Shown here: positions 36,849 through 45,423 of the stretch, piece by piece
Layout of the letters: each line of letters begins with the position of its first letter
Numbering within the stretch: the stretch's first letter is position 1
Assembly: GCF_025950095.1 (NCBI RefSeq)
Contig: NZ_JAPDDR010000001.1
Location: 434,001-498,000, forward strand
Reading direction: 5' to 3'
DNA length: 64,000 bases
Source: Luteolibacter rhizosphaerae
GTDB taxonomy: Bacteria > Verrucomicrobiota > Verrucomicrobiia > Verrucomicrobiales > Akkermansiaceae
Made by a program: the position numbers and the translations under genes
The notes under the pieces: model-generated
Told to the model about the DNA's origin: nothing
Database searches by the model: none
What the model saw: only the letters and a program-made list of their open reading frames with translations

Positions 36849-37361
36849 TCAGGAATCGGCGTCGGAAGCGCCATTTCCGGACGTCGTGCCGGTCGCTCCC
36901 ATCCCGATTCCGGGGATCACCCGTCGAACGAGTTTCTTCAATCCGCTCTCGCCCGCCTCTACTTCGGACTCGGCTTGGCGCATCGCCTTCTCCCATGCCG
37001 GAGCGAATCCGGGGGCCTGCTCGCGCATGAGGCGGACGGCGCTTTCGGTGACTTGGGCATGGCGGAGTTCCGCCTTGCCCGGCTTGGCTTGGAGCCCGGC
37101 GAGGCTGACGCGCAGGTTCTCGTTTTGTCGCTTCAACTCCTCAAGTTCCTTTTGCAGCGAATCATTGCCTTGGGCATTGATCTTCAGCTGGGTATTCAGG
37201 TGGCCCTGAAGCTCGCGGAGCTCGTTTTCCAGCTTGCGGATGTCCTTGCCGAGGCGGCGGCGTGCGGAGAAGCCGGACTTCCATGCCACCGCGGCGGCGG
37301 CGAGGCCGAGCGAGAGGCCGCCGATGAAATACCAGGTATTGGGGTTCTGCCAGATGTCCAT
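36849..37361 (-). CDS. membrane-anchored coiled-coil protein
   Basis: A 170-residue protein: a short N-terminus (MDIWQNPNTW), one membrane segment (YFIGGLSLGLAAAAVAW, about residues 11-27), then a predicted coiled coil (LGKDIRKLENELRELQGHL and on, ~37-85) and a low-complexity Gly/Ser/Thr-rich tail. The frame is open upstream to 37502, but that portion overlaps the Skp-like gene; the ATG at 37361 is 14 bases after that gene's stop. It resembles LapA/DUF-type envelope proteins in layout. Pairing with a Skp-like chaperone suggests an envelope role. I do not recognise the family. Confidence 0.6.
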   Translation of the reverse strand: MDIWQNPNTWYFIGGLSLGLAAAAVAWKSGFSARRRLGKDIRKLENELRELQGHLNTQLKINAQGNDSLQKELEELKRQNENLRVSLAGLQAKPGKAELRHAQVTESAVRLMREQAPGFAPAWEKAMRQAESEVEAGESGLKKLVRRVIPGIGMGATGTTSGNGASDADS

Positions 37362-37374
37362 GTTGTGAAAGGGT

Positions 37375-37983
37375 TCAGCGTTGTTTCGGCTTGATGACCG
37401 GGCTTGCCGGAGCCGGGCCGGGTGCAGGAGGCGGCTGGAGCGCGGTGAGCACCCGTTCGGTGAGATCGTTCGGCGTCTTGGCGTAAAGCATGAGCGGGAC
37501 ACCGGTATTCGAGATTCCGGAACTGTCGAATACCCAATCGTAGCCCTCTTCCTTCGCGATTTTTTCCGCCGTGCCGTGAATCAGGGTCAGGCGCTGGCGG
37601 ATGCTGGCCACCAGTTCGGCATTCAGCGCCTGCTGTTTCTCCGAAGTGAAGTTCTGGAACTCCTCTTGGAGGGAACGGGCTTCCTGCTGCTTCACCGTAT
37701 ACTCGCGGAGGAGCTTCTTGCGCGTTTCCTCGTCGAGGCCCGCGTTGTCAGCCAACTTGCCACGCCGAATTTCGAGGTCGGCCAGCACCTCGTCGAGGGC
37801 GATCTTGCGACCGTCTTTTGCTAGCGCCTCACGCTTCGCCTTGAATTCCTCGTTCGCCTTCGCGGTGCTATCGAGCTTGCGCAGGATGTCATCCACCTTG
37901 ACGGTGGCGACCCGCGGCGGAGCGGCCATGGCGACCGTGCAAGCGGCCGAGGCGGTCAGGATGGCAAGCAGGCGTCTCTTCAT
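37375..37983 (-). CDS. OmpH/Skp-family periplasmic chaperone
   Basis: A 202-residue secreted protein with signal peptide MKRRLLAILTASAACTVAMA. The mature part starts with the OmpH/Skp strand (PPRVATVKVDDILRKLDS) and continues as two long antiparallel helices rich in Lys, Glu and Gln (~40-140), ending in a strand (YDWVFDSSGISNTGVPLMLYAK) and DLTERVLTAL, all typical of the family. A Pro-rich tail follows. Skp binds unfolded outer-membrane proteins in the periplasm. It is the first gene of a two-gene unit with the coiled-coil protein downstream, and diverges from the dehydrogenase gene at 38090. Confidence 0.88.
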   Translation of the reverse strand: MKRRLLAILTASAACTVAMAAPPRVATVKVDDILRKLDSTAKANEEFKAKREALAKDGRKIALDEVLADLEIRRGKLADNAGLDEETRKKLLREYTVKQQEARSLQEEFQNFTSEKQQALNAELVASIRQRLTLIHGTAEKIAKEEGYDWVFDSSGISNTGVPLMLYAKTPNDLTERVLTALQPPPAPGPAPASPVIKPKQR

Positions 37984-38089
37984 CTCCCGGACCGATCATG
38001 CATGGGCTTCCCGGCGGTGTCCAGCGCCCGGGAGAATGCCGTGTTTTCCAAGGATTTCCTGAAGACTCCGGCAAGACCGCGGCGCTAGC

Positions 38090-39352
38090 ATGCCGGATGT
38101 GAACCCTCGCAAGAACCGGGTGGTCATCCTAGGCGGCGGGGTGATCGGATTGTGCTCCGCCTACTACGCGCTCCAGCGCGGATTCCAAGTCACGGTGATC
38201 GAGCGCGAGGCTGCGGGCGGGGACAATTGCTCGATGGGCAATGCGGGCATGATCGTGCCGAGCCACTTCATCCCGCTGGCGGCGCCGGGGATGATCTCGA
38301 AGGGTCTGCGCTGGATGATCAACCCGGAGAGCCCTTTCTATGTCCGCCCGCGGGTGGACCTCGCTTTGGCGAGATGGGGCTGGCTGTTCTACCGGCATTC
38401 CACGGCCCGGCATGTGGAGCAGACCAAGGAGCTGCTGCGCGACCTGAATCTCGAAAGCCGCCGCCTCTTTGCCGAACTCTCGGCGGAGGAGGACTTCGGC
38501 CTGCAAAAGCGCGGCATGCTGATGCTGTGCAAGACGGCGAAGGGGCTCGACGAGGAAGCGGAAGTCGGAGCCGCTGCGCGCGAGATCGGTCTGGAAGCGG
38601 AGGTGCTTGATGCCGCCGCGGCCGCGAAGCTCGATCCAGGAATCACCATGGACATCGCGGGTGCGGTCTACTTCCCGCAGGATTGCCATCTCGACCCGGC
38701 GCGCTTCATGGCCTCGCTGCGCAAGCGGGTGATCGCGCTCGGAGGGCAAATCCAGAGTGGCGTGGAGATCGGCAACTTCGAGCTCAAGGGTGGCAGCGTC
38801 ACTGCGATCACGGGGAAGGGGCATCGCTTTGAAGGCGATGAGTTCGTGCTCGCGGGTGGTTCCTGGACGCCGGAGCTGATGAAGAAGCTCGGGATTCACC
38901 TGCCGCTCCAAGCGGGGAAGGGCTATTCGCTAACTCTCCCGAATCCGCCGGAACTGCCGCAGGTGTGCTCGATCTTCGTCGAGGCTAAGGTGGCGATCAC
39001 GCCGATGGACGGGAAGCTGCGCTTTGCCGGGACCATGGAAGTCGGCGGCTTGGACCTCTCGATCAACCCGGCACGGGTGAGGGGCATCGTGAAGTCGGTG
39101 CACTCGTATTTCCCCAAGTTCAGCGAAGCCGACTTTGAAGGGGTGAAGCCATGGGCAGGGCTGCGGCCGGTCTCTCCGGACGGGATTCCCTATCTCGGTC
39201 GACCGGACGGCATCCCGAATCTGGTCGTCGCCAGCGGGCACGCGATGATGGGTCTGAGCCTAGGGCCGGTCAGTGGCCGGCTGGTGGCAGATCTGTTAGA
39301 CGATGCGGAGCCTTTCCGTCCGATCGAGCAGATGGCGGTGGGGAGATTCTAA
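38090..39352 (+). CDS. FAD-dependent D-amino-acid dehydrogenase, probably D-hydroxyproline dehydrogenase
   Basis: A 420-residue DadA-type flavoprotein. The N-terminal FAD-binding fold has VVILGGGVIGLCSAYYAL with Glu at the strand end (VIERE); the C-terminal glycine-rich return (PDGIPYLGRPDGIPNLVVASGHAMMGLSLGPVSGRL, described here by its core GHAMMGLSLGPVSGRL) is typical. DadA-like enzymes oxidise D-amino acids. With 4-hydroxyproline epimerase, a DapA-family deaminase and a ketoglutarate-semialdehyde dehydrogenase 1.4-5 kb downstream, the best guess is oxidation of cis-4-hydroxy-D-proline to pyrroline-4-hydroxy-2-carboxylate. D-alanine dehydrogenase is the alternative. Two minus-strand genes interrupt the cluster. 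Confidence 0.85.
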   Translation: MPDVNPRKNRVVILGGGVIGLCSAYYALQRGFQVTVIEREAAGGDNCSMGNAGMIVPSHFIPLAAPGMISKGLRWMINPESPFYVRPRVDLALARWGWLFYRHSTARHVEQTKELLRDLNLESRRLFAELSAEEDFGLQKRGMLMLCKTAKGLDEEAEVGAAAREIGLEAEVLDAAAAAKLDPGITMDIAGAVYFPQDCHLDPARFMASLRKRVIALGGQIQSGVEIGNFELKGGSVTAITGKGHRFEGDEFVLAGGSWTPELMKKLGIHLPLQAGKGYSLTLPNPPELPQVCSIFVEAKVAITPMDGKLRFAGTMEVGGLDLSINPARVRGIVKSVHSYFPKFSEADFEGVKPWAGLRPVSPDGIPYLGRPDGIPNLVVASGHAMMGLSLGPVSGRLVADLLDDAEPFRPIEQMAVGRF

Positions 39353-39370
39353 GCTCCGGAGAGATGGAGG

Positions 39371-39862
39371 CTACTTCCGCCGCAGCTTCGGATTCGACTC
39401 AAGCTCCTTGGCGAAGAGCTCGGCGAAGGTGTCGCCAACGCGCTCGAATCCCCAGTGTCCATCGCCCTCGATCTTTAACCGCCCGTTCGCAAGGCCGGTG
39501 GTCTCGTTGTCGCTAAAGAAAAGCGTTCGCAGCTCGCCTTCCACTGTGGAGCGGAAGTTATCGAAGAGTTTCGGAGATTCCTCTACGAAGTAGGTGAACT
39601 CCACGCGCGTGCCGAGCGGGATCTTGCCCGTGTGGACATGGGTGACGATTCCCCGACGGATCAAGCGGCCCTTCCATGAGGCGGCATCCGGCTTGACCCA
39701 CTCCTGCTCGTAGATGCTGATGTCGACGATGTTCGCGGCCTCTTCGATGCGGGCCTGAAGCGTCTCCAGCATGCTCTCGATCGCGAGTTGCCCGCGTTCG
39801 GGATCCGCCATCGCTGTTAACGTGGTGGAGAAAAGAAGCAGGAGGCCGAGGACGGGTTTCAT
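39371..39862 (-). CDS. secreted hypothetical protein
   Basis: A 163-residue protein starting MKPVLGLLLLFSTTLTAMADP, a clear signal peptide. The frame reaches a TTG at 39880, which would overlap the stop of the upstream regulator; the ATG at 39862 is preferred since it begins the signal. The mature part is soluble with no recognised motif (QARIEEAANIVDISIYEQEW, then a beta-rich region). It sits between the dehydrogenase and the PAS-AraC regulator in the hydroxyproline locus, transcribed with the regulator. Its role is unknown. Confidence 0.55.
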   Translation of the reverse strand: MKPVLGLLLLFSTTLTAMADPERGQLAIESMLETLQARIEEAANIVDISIYEQEWVKPDAASWKGRLIRRGIVTHVHTGKIPLGTRVEFTYFVEESPKLFDNFRSTVEGELRTLFFSDNETTGLANGRLKIEGDGHWGFERVGDTFAELFAKELESNPKLRRK

Positions 39863-39876
39863 GCTGTAGGGATACG

Positions 39877-40626
39877 TCAATTGCCCTGCATCTTCTTCCG
39901 ATACGCCAGCGGGCTGATGCCCACCGCTTGCTTGAACTGTCGCGAGAAGGCCGACTGATCCGAGTAGCCGCAGCTCAAGGCGATCTGGGCGATCACCTCC
40001 TGCGTTTGGGCGAGGCGGTCGCAGGCGGCATCGATTCGGACCTTCACGAGATACTGTCCCGCGGTGACATGGAAGAGGGAGCGGATGCGCTGGTCAAATT
40101 GGTAGACAGAGAGCCCGGCCATCTCGGCGAGCTGAGGCAGGCGCAAGGGTTCCTCGAAATGCTTGTGGATGTGGTCGATGGCCTTCGACATTGCCTCGAA
40201 ATCTTCCTGGCGATCATGCGGGCCGTGGAGGTCGCGTGAGATGCCACAGACGCCGACCACGCTGCCGTCCTTTGCTCTAACAGGTTCCTTGAAGGTGAGG
40301 CACCAGCCGCGGCGGCCGCCCGCGTAGAGGTGGAGCTCCAAGTGATCGCGGATGCCCTGTCCGGTCTTCAGGATCTCCTTGTCCTGCGAGGCAAAGCCCT
40401 CGCCCAAGGGGGGCGGGAAAAGCTGCTCGGCAGTGAGGCCGATGGCCGATTCCTTGTCGGGCAGGCCACAGCGCTCGGCGAGTGTTCCATTCACCGCCAT
40501 GTAGCGGCCGTGGGCGTCCTTCACGAAGAAGACGATATCCGGGACGGCGTCGAAGAGACTATCCACCGGAGGCATCCCATCGAGGGATTCGAAGAAGCTT
40601 TTGCGGAGTCGGGCAGCCGGGGTCAT
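39877..40626 (-). CDS. PAS-domain AraC-family transcriptional regulator
   Basis: A 249-residue regulator: an N-terminal PAS domain (~25-130, DAVPDIVFFVKDAHGRYMAVN and VGVCGISRDLHG), and a C-terminal AraC domain (LPQLAEMAGLSVYQFDQRIR and VIAQIALSCGYSDQSAFSRQF). The ATG at 40626 has GGAG eight bases upstream; an alternative ATG is at 40641. It is divergent from the 4-hydroxyproline epimerase gene with about 98 bases between them, the usual position for a pathway activator. The PAS domain may sense a pathway compound. A candidate operator lies between the two genes. Confidence 0.9.
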   Translation of the reverse strand: MTPAARLRKSFFESLDGMPPVDSLFDAVPDIVFFVKDAHGRYMAVNGTLAERCGLPDKESAIGLTAEQLFPPPLGEGFASQDKEILKTGQGIRDHLELHLYAGGRRGWCLTFKEPVRAKDGSVVGVCGISRDLHGPHDRQEDFEAMSKAIDHIHKHFEEPLRLPQLAEMAGLSVYQFDQRIRSLFHVTAGQYLVKVRIDAACDRLAQTQEVIAQIALSCGYSDQSAFSRQFKQAVGISPLAYRKKMQGN

Positions 40627-40645
40627 TTTGTCTCCACGCATCTTA

Positions 40646-40673
40646 GCCCGGGAGGCTATACGGATTACCGGGC
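40646..40673. promoter_or_regulatory. candidate operator between the PAS-AraC gene and the epimerase
   Basis: GCCCGG (40646-40651) and its complement CCGGGC (40668-40673) flank 16 bases, in the middle of the 98-base divergent gap. The half-site spacing suits an AraC-type dimer. The assignment is inference. Confidence 0.3.
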
Positions 40674-40724
40674 GGCTGCTAGTGCATTCGCCAAGACCCT
40701 GAAGCTAATCTGCTTCCGTAAACC

Positions 40725-41681
40725 ATGAGTTCATCGCGACTGCGCGTCATAGATTCCCACACCGAAGGCGAGCCGACCCGCGTCGTCATCGAAGGTGGAC
40801 CCTCCCTCGGCACCGGCACGGTGGCGGAGATGGCCCGGCGGCTGCGCGAGGAACACGACTGGCTGCGCAGTGCCGTGTGCAATGAACCCCGCGGTCACGA
40901 AGCGATGGTCGGCGCGCTCCTGGTGGAGCCGCACGAACCCGGTTGCTGCTGCGGCGTGATCTTCTTCAACAACGTCTCCACGCTGAACATGTGCATTCAC
41001 GGCACGATCGGTCTGGCCGTGACGCTGGCGCACCTCGGCCGGATTGGCCCGGGCGAACATCGCATCGACACGCCGGTGGGCGTGGTCGTAGCGCACCTGC
41101 ACACGGATGGCTCGGTGACAGTGGCGAACGTGCCAAGCTACCGGCTGGCCACGGAGGTGCCGGTGGAGGTTCCCGGCTGGGGCACCGTGCGGGGTGATAT
41201 CTCGTGGGGCGGGAATTGGTTCTTCCTGATCGAAGGTCAGGGTCCTGCGGTGGAGTTCGCGAACCTGGAAGCGCTCACCGCTTTCACCTGGTCCGTGCGG
41301 CAGTCGCTCGAAGCGCAGGGGATCACCGGTGCGAACGGGATGGAGATCGATCATATCGAAAGCTTTGGTCCGCCGTCCGATCCCAAACTGGCGGATAGCC
41401 GGAACTTCGTGCTCTGCCCGGGCAAGGCCTATGATCGCTCGCCCTGCGGCACCGGCACCAGTGCGAAGCTCGCCAGCCTGCACGCGGCGGGAAAACTGAA
41501 GCCGGGGGAGATCTGGCGGCAGGCCAGCATTCTCGATACCGTCTTCGAAGGCAGCGTGGAGGAGCTGCCGGATGGCAAGGTGCTGCCGCGCGTGAAGGGC
41601 TGCGCCTGGGTGAACGGCGAGTCCGTGTACTTCTTCGATCCCTCCGATCCTTTCCGCCACGGCATTCCCGCCAATATCTGA
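40725..41681 (+). CDS. 4-hydroxyproline epimerase (proline racemase family)
   Basis: A 318-residue member of the proline racemase family. It turns trans-4-hydroxy-L-proline into cis-4-hydroxy-D-proline. Both catalytic Cys are present: one in NMCIHGTIG and one in DRSPCGTGTSA. Having both points to an epimerase or racemase, since the related 3-hydroxyproline dehydratases have Thr at the second Cys position. The first motif reads MCIHG rather than the usual MCGHG, an odd substitution beside the active Cys. The gene begins the run epimerase, DapA-like, aldehyde dehydrogenase, with short gaps of 25 and 57 bases. Confidence 0.93.
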   Translation: MSSSRLRVIDSHTEGEPTRVVIEGGPSLGTGTVAEMARRLREEHDWLRSAVCNEPRGHEAMVGALLVEPHEPGCCCGVIFFNNVSTLNMCIHGTIGLAVTLAHLGRIGPGEHRIDTPVGVVVAHLHTDGSVTVANVPSYRLATEVPVEVPGWGTVRGDISWGGNWFFLIEGQGPAVEFANLEALTAFTWSVRQSLEAQGITGANGMEIDHIESFGPPSDPKLADSRNFVLCPGKAYDRSPCGTGTSAKLASLHAAGKLKPGEIWRQASILDTVFEGSVEELPDGKVLPRVKGCAWVNGESVYFFDPSDPFRHGIPANI

Positions 41682-41706
41682 TTCCCACCCGTAAACGACC
41701 GATAAC

Positions 41707-42612
41707 ATGAGCATCGAATGGAAGGGCGTGATGCCCGCGACCCTGACGCAATTCAACTCCGACCTTAGCATCGACCACGGCGTGATGGCCGAGCATGGCA
41801 AGTGGCTGGTCGAGAACGGCTGCACCGCCATCGTGGCGCACGGCTCGCTCGGCGAGGGTGCCACGCTGTCCTACGCGGAAAAGGTGGGGCTGCAAAAGAT
41901 GTATGTGGAGGCGCTGCCGGACACGCCGATCATCCCCGGGATCGCCTCGCTCTCCACCAAGGAAGCGGTCGATCTCGCCAAAGCGGCGAAGGACAACGGC
42001 TGCCGCGGCCTGATGGTGCTGCCGCCCTACCTCTATGCTTCCGATTGGCGCGAGATGAAGGCGCACATGTCCGCGGTGATCTCCGCTACGGACTTGCCCT
42101 GCATCATTTACAACAACCCGGTGGCGTACAAGACGGACTTCACGCCGAAGCACATCAAGGAGCTGGCCGACGAGCACGCGAACGTGGAATCCGTGAAGGA
42201 ATCTTCCACCGACGCGCGTCGCATCGCCGGTATCCGCGAGCTCTGTGGCGATCGTCTCGCGCTGGGCGTGGGGGTGGATGACTGTGCGCTCGAGGGCGCG
42301 GCGATGGGAGCGAAGTTCTGGATTACCGGAGTCGGCGGCGCTTTTCCGAAGCACAACGTGAAGCTCTGGGAGCTCGGCACCAGCGGCAAGGTGGAGGAAG
42401 CGATGCCGATCTACACCTGGATGCTTGAGATGCTGCGGATGGACACAGTGGTGAAGTTCGTGCAACTCATCAAGCTACAGCAGAACCTCGCAACCGCTGG
42501 CAAGCTGGGTAACAATCTCGTCCGCCCGCCGCGCCTCCAACTGGAGGGCAAGGAACTTGCTGACGCCACAGCCATCATCGAAAAGGCCATCGCCACCGCA
42601 CCGGTGGTTTGA
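41707..42612 (+). CDS. DapA-family lyase, probably pyrroline-4-hydroxy-2-carboxylate deaminase
   Basis: A 301-residue class I Schiff-base lyase of the dihydrodipicolinate synthase family. The fold's usual landmarks are present: GSLGEGATLSYAEK, the Tyr in CIIYNNPVAY and the Schiff-base Lys in VESVKESSTDARR. Its place between the hydroxyproline epimerase and the semialdehyde dehydrogenase suggests the deaminase of the hydroxyproline pathway, which turns pyrroline-4-hydroxy-2-carboxylate into ketoglutarate semialdehyde. DapA itself is unlikely because no lysine-pathway genes are near. Confidence 0.9.
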   Translation: MSIEWKGVMPATLTQFNSDLSIDHGVMAEHGKWLVENGCTAIVAHGSLGEGATLSYAEKVGLQKMYVEALPDTPIIPGIASLSTKEAVDLAKAAKDNGCRGLMVLPPYLYASDWREMKAHMSAVISATDLPCIIYNNPVAYKTDFTPKHIKELADEHANVESVKESSTDARRIAGIRELCGDRLALGVGVDDCALEGAAMGAKFWITGVGGAFPKHNVKLWELGTSGKVEEAMPIYTWMLEMLRMDTVVKFVQLIKLQQNLATAGKLGNNLVRPPRLQLEGKELADATAIIEKAIATAPVV

Positions 42613-42669
42613 AACTCCAATCACATAAGAGGCGTTGCTTCGTCCGCCTTTCTGTCTTCTGTCTCCGTC

Positions 42670-44250
42670 ATGAAATCGCAACTCTCCGGGACCTCAGTGA
42701 TCGGCTACGCCCGCGGCGCGGGTGAAACACCCGCCGGCCAAGCGGTGCATGCCGCCAGCGGTGCCAAGCTGGAGCCCGTTTATACAGCGGCGACTCCGGA
42801 AGAAACGAATCTGGCGGTGGAATTGGCAGAGGCCGCCTTTCCAATTTACTCAGCTTTGTCCGGCAGGGAGCGTGGCGCTTTCCTGCGTGCCATCGCCGCG
42901 GAGATCGAGGGCGTGGCGGACGATCTTGCCGAGCGTGGTGTTTTGGAAACGGGGCTGCCCGATGGACGACTGCGTGGGGAGACTGCCCGCACTACCGGAC
43001 AGCTTCGTCTCTTTGCCGCACTGATCGAAGAAGGTTCGTGGGTCGATGCCCGGATCGAACGTGCGCAGCCGGATCGTGCGCCGTTGCCGAAGCCGGATAT
43101 CCGTTCGATGTTGCGTCCGCTGGGTCCCGTGGCGGTATTCTGCGCCAGCAATTTCCCGCTCGCGTTCTCCGTGGCGGGTGGTGACACCGCGGCAGCCCTC
43201 GCTGCGGGTTGTCCGGTGGTCGTGATCGCGCATCATGCTCATCCCGGGACGGCGGAGATCGTGGGTCAGGCGGTGCTGCGTGCAGCGCTGGCGACGGGGA
43301 TGCCGGAAGGTGTTTTCTCGCTCCTTTATGGCGGCGGCAGGTCGGTCGGCGTGCCAGTAGTCCAGCACCCGGCGATCCAAGCCGTGAGTTTCACAGGTTC
43401 CCGTGCCGGTGGCACCGCGCTGATGGAGGTAGCGGCGAATCGTCCGCAGCCGATTCCGGTGTATGCGGAGATGAGCTCGGTGAATCCGGTGGTGCTTCTC
43501 CCGGGGGCTTTGGACCGCGGTGAAGCGGCATTGGCGGAGGCATTCTTCAATTCTCTAACGCTCGGTGTCGGGCAGTTCTGCACGAATCCGGGGCTGGTCT
43601 TCCTGCCGGAAGGCAAGGGGCTGGTTTTCCTCGACAGGCTCAAGCAACTGGTGGGCACCTCGATGCCCGGGACCATGCTGACCGAGGGCATTGGCAAGAC
43701 TTACGTGGAGTCCGTCGAGGCCTTTGCAGGGACAGCAGGAGTAGAGACTCTCTCTCGCTGCGCTGCCCCGGAAGTCGGCAAGGGCCCGGGAGCGCCGGCG
43801 GTATTCACGGTGTCCGTGAGACGCTTCTTGGAAGAGGATCTGCTGCAGGGCGAGATGTTCGGGCCCGCGGCGCTCATCGTTCAGGGAAGCTTGGCCGAGA
43901 TCGAAGCGACGATTCCGGAACTGGAGGGCCAGCTCACGGCAACCATTCACGGCACCGATGAGGAACTGGGCCACCATGCGCCTCTCGTCGCCGCGCTGGC
44001 GCGGAAAGCAGGGCGCGTGATTTTCAATGGTTTCCCGACCGGTGTGGAGGTCTGTCACTCGATGGTCCACGGCGGGCCCTTCCCGTCTACCTCCGATGGA
44101 CGTAGTACATCCGTCGGTAGCATGTCGATTCAGCGCTTCGTTCGAGCGGTGGCCTATCAGGCATTCCCGCAGGCTGCCTTGGCGCCGGAGTTGCAGGATG
44201 AGAATCCGCTGGGGATCTGGCGGATGGTGAATGGGGAGCGTGTGAGGTAG
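42670..44250 (+). CDS. alpha-ketoglutarate semialdehyde dehydrogenase (aldehyde dehydrogenase family)
   Basis: A 526-residue NAD(P)-dependent aldehyde dehydrogenase of the ketoglutarate-semialdehyde type. It oxidises ketoglutarate semialdehyde to 2-oxoglutarate, the last step of hydroxyproline breakdown (also used in sugar-acid pathways). Landmarks: FCASNFPLAFSVAGGDTAAAL, VSFTGSRAGGTALM, the acid in PVYAEMSSVNPVVL and the catalytic Cys in GQFCTNPGLVF. The length of about 525 is normal for this subgroup, longer than the typical 480-500. It ends the operon; the next gene (methyltransferase) begins 40 bases later. Confidence 0.93.
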   Translation: MKSQLSGTSVIGYARGAGETPAGQAVHAASGAKLEPVYTAATPEETNLAVELAEAAFPIYSALSGRERGAFLRAIAAEIEGVADDLAERGVLETGLPDGRLRGETARTTGQLRLFAALIEEGSWVDARIERAQPDRAPLPKPDIRSMLRPLGPVAVFCASNFPLAFSVAGGDTAAALAAGCPVVVIAHHAHPGTAEIVGQAVLRAALATGMPEGVFSLLYGGGRSVGVPVVQHPAIQAVSFTGSRAGGTALMEVAANRPQPIPVYAEMSSVNPVVLLPGALDRGEAALAEAFFNSLTLGVGQFCTNPGLVFLPEGKGLVFLDRLKQLVGTSMPGTMLTEGIGKTYVESVEAFAGTAGVETLSRCAAPEVGKGPGAPAVFTVSVRRFLEEDLLQGEMFGPAALIVQGSLAEIEATIPELEGQLTATIHGTDEELGHHAPLVAALARKAGRVIFNGFPTGVEVCHSMVHGGPFPSTSDGRSTSVGSMSIQRFVRAVAYQAFPQAALAPELQDENPLGIWRMVNGERVR

Positions 44251-44289
44251 TGGCGCCCCTTCCACTTGATGCTTCACGGAGCCCGGGGG

Positions 44290-44856
44290 ATGAGCGACAA
44301 GCGCGGCATGCCCGCAAGCGAACGTCCCACCGTCCGTGCCCACCGCGAACTCGCTTCGGTTTTGCGCCCGGGTGATCTGGCGGTGGACGCTACTGCGGGC
44401 AATGGTCACGACACGGTCTTCCTGGCGGAGCGGGTGGGGGAGCGTGGACGGGTGATCGCCTTCGATATCCAAGCCGCGGCGATCGAGTCTTCGCGTGTGC
44501 GTGTGGTCGCGCAGGGTTTGGAGGGCCGGGTGAGCTTCATCCATGGCTCGCATGGCACCCTGCTGGATCATGTCGCCGCCGGTTCGGTGGCGGCTGTGGT
44601 TTTCAATCTTGGCTATCTTCCCGGTGGTGATCATTCCTTGATCACTCAGGAGAGCGAGACCCTCCTCGCTTTGGATCGGGCTTGGGAATCGTTGAAAGCG
44701 GGTGGGCTTCTCGCGATCGTGTGCTATCCCGGACATCCGGGAGGGGATCGCGAGAGCGAGGCAGTGGTAAGATGGAGTTCAGGTTTCGGCGGCGAGGTCA
44801 TCCGCCGCGAAGACACCCTGCGGCCTGCGCCCTTTCTGGTGCTCCTGCGCAAATAG
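44290..44856 (+). CDS. YtqB/MnmM-type class I SAM methyltransferase
   Basis: A protein of 188 residues with a Rossmann SAM-binding motif (LAVDATAGNGHDTVFLAE, residue ~27 on) and the conserved NLGYLPGGDHSLIT block, typical of the YtqB family, once called rRNA methylases. Members have been characterised as MnmM, which methylates the nm5 group on tRNA wobble uridine. The ATG at 44269 or TTG at 44266 would add a few residues; 44290 (MSDKRGMPASERP) is the simpler start. It is convergent with ndk, and both share a terminator hairpin. Confidence 0.85.
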   Translation: MSDKRGMPASERPTVRAHRELASVLRPGDLAVDATAGNGHDTVFLAERVGERGRVIAFDIQAAAIESSRVRVVAQGLEGRVSFIHGSHGTLLDHVAAGSVAAVVFNLGYLPGGDHSLITQESETLLALDRAWESLKAGGLLAIVCYPGHPGGDRESEAVVRWSSGFGGEVIRREDTLRPAPFLVLLRK

Positions 44857-44859
44857 AAA

Positions 44860-44889
44860 GGCCCGGCGCTTCACAGGGAAGGCCGGGCC
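44860..44889. terminator. hairpin shared by the convergent methyltransferase and ndk genes
   Basis: GGCCCGGC (44860-44867) pairs with GCCGGGCC (44882-44889), with an inner CTTC/GAAG pairing. The stem starts 3 bases after the methyltransferase stop. Neither side has a long T-run, so it is a weaker terminator than those above. Confidence 0.55.
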
Positions 44890-44910
44890 GGAAAAGAGTC
44901 AGGAGCTCGA

Positions 44911-45342
44911 TCAGAACACCTCGCCGTCCTTGAAGAAGCGCTTGATTTCGGCTGCTGCTGCTTCGGTGCTGTCGGAAGCGTGGCAGACATTGCGCATCTT
45001 GGCATCGCCCTCCTTGTCGCCGAAGTCACCGCGGATGGTTCCCGGAGCGGCAGCCTTCGAGTCCGTGGGGCCGAGCAGGTCACGCACGCGGGAGATCACG
45101 TCTTCGCCTTCCAGGGCGAGGGCGATCACCGGGGTTTCCTGCATGAAATCACGCACGGAGGGGAAGAAGGGCTTGTCCGCGATGTGCGAGTAGTGGTCGG
45201 CCAGCAGCTCGTCGGTCAGGAAGAGCTTCTTGATGCCGTTGATCTTGAAGCCTTCGTTCTCGAACCGGGAAAGAACGGTGCCGACGAGGCGCTTGGCCAC
45301 GGCGTCGGGCTTGAAAAGGATGAGAGTGGTCTCCAGGGCCAT
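44911..45342 (-). CDS. ndk: nucleoside diphosphate kinase
   Basis: A 143-residue enzyme that moves phosphate from ATP to other nucleoside diphosphates through a phospho-His. The start ALETTLILFKPDAVAKRLVG and the active-site segment MRNVCHASDSTEAAAAEI with catalytic His are family-perfect. Length is standard. It lies alone, between the methyltransferase (convergent) and the RHS gene (same strand, 81 bases upstream). Confidence 0.97.
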   Translation of the reverse strand: MALETTLILFKPDAVAKRLVGTVLSRFENEGFKINGIKKLFLTDELLADHYSHIADKPFFPSVRDFMQETPVIALALEGEDVISRVRDLLGPTDSKAAAPGTIRGDFGDKEGDAKMRNVCHASDSTEAAAAEIKRFFKDGEVF

Positions 45343-45423
45343 GCGCGGGAGGTAGGCGGGCCGGGCCGGGCTGGCAAGCCCTTTCGGATAGAGGGAGCCG
45401 GGTGGCCGGGCCCGCCGGAAGAA

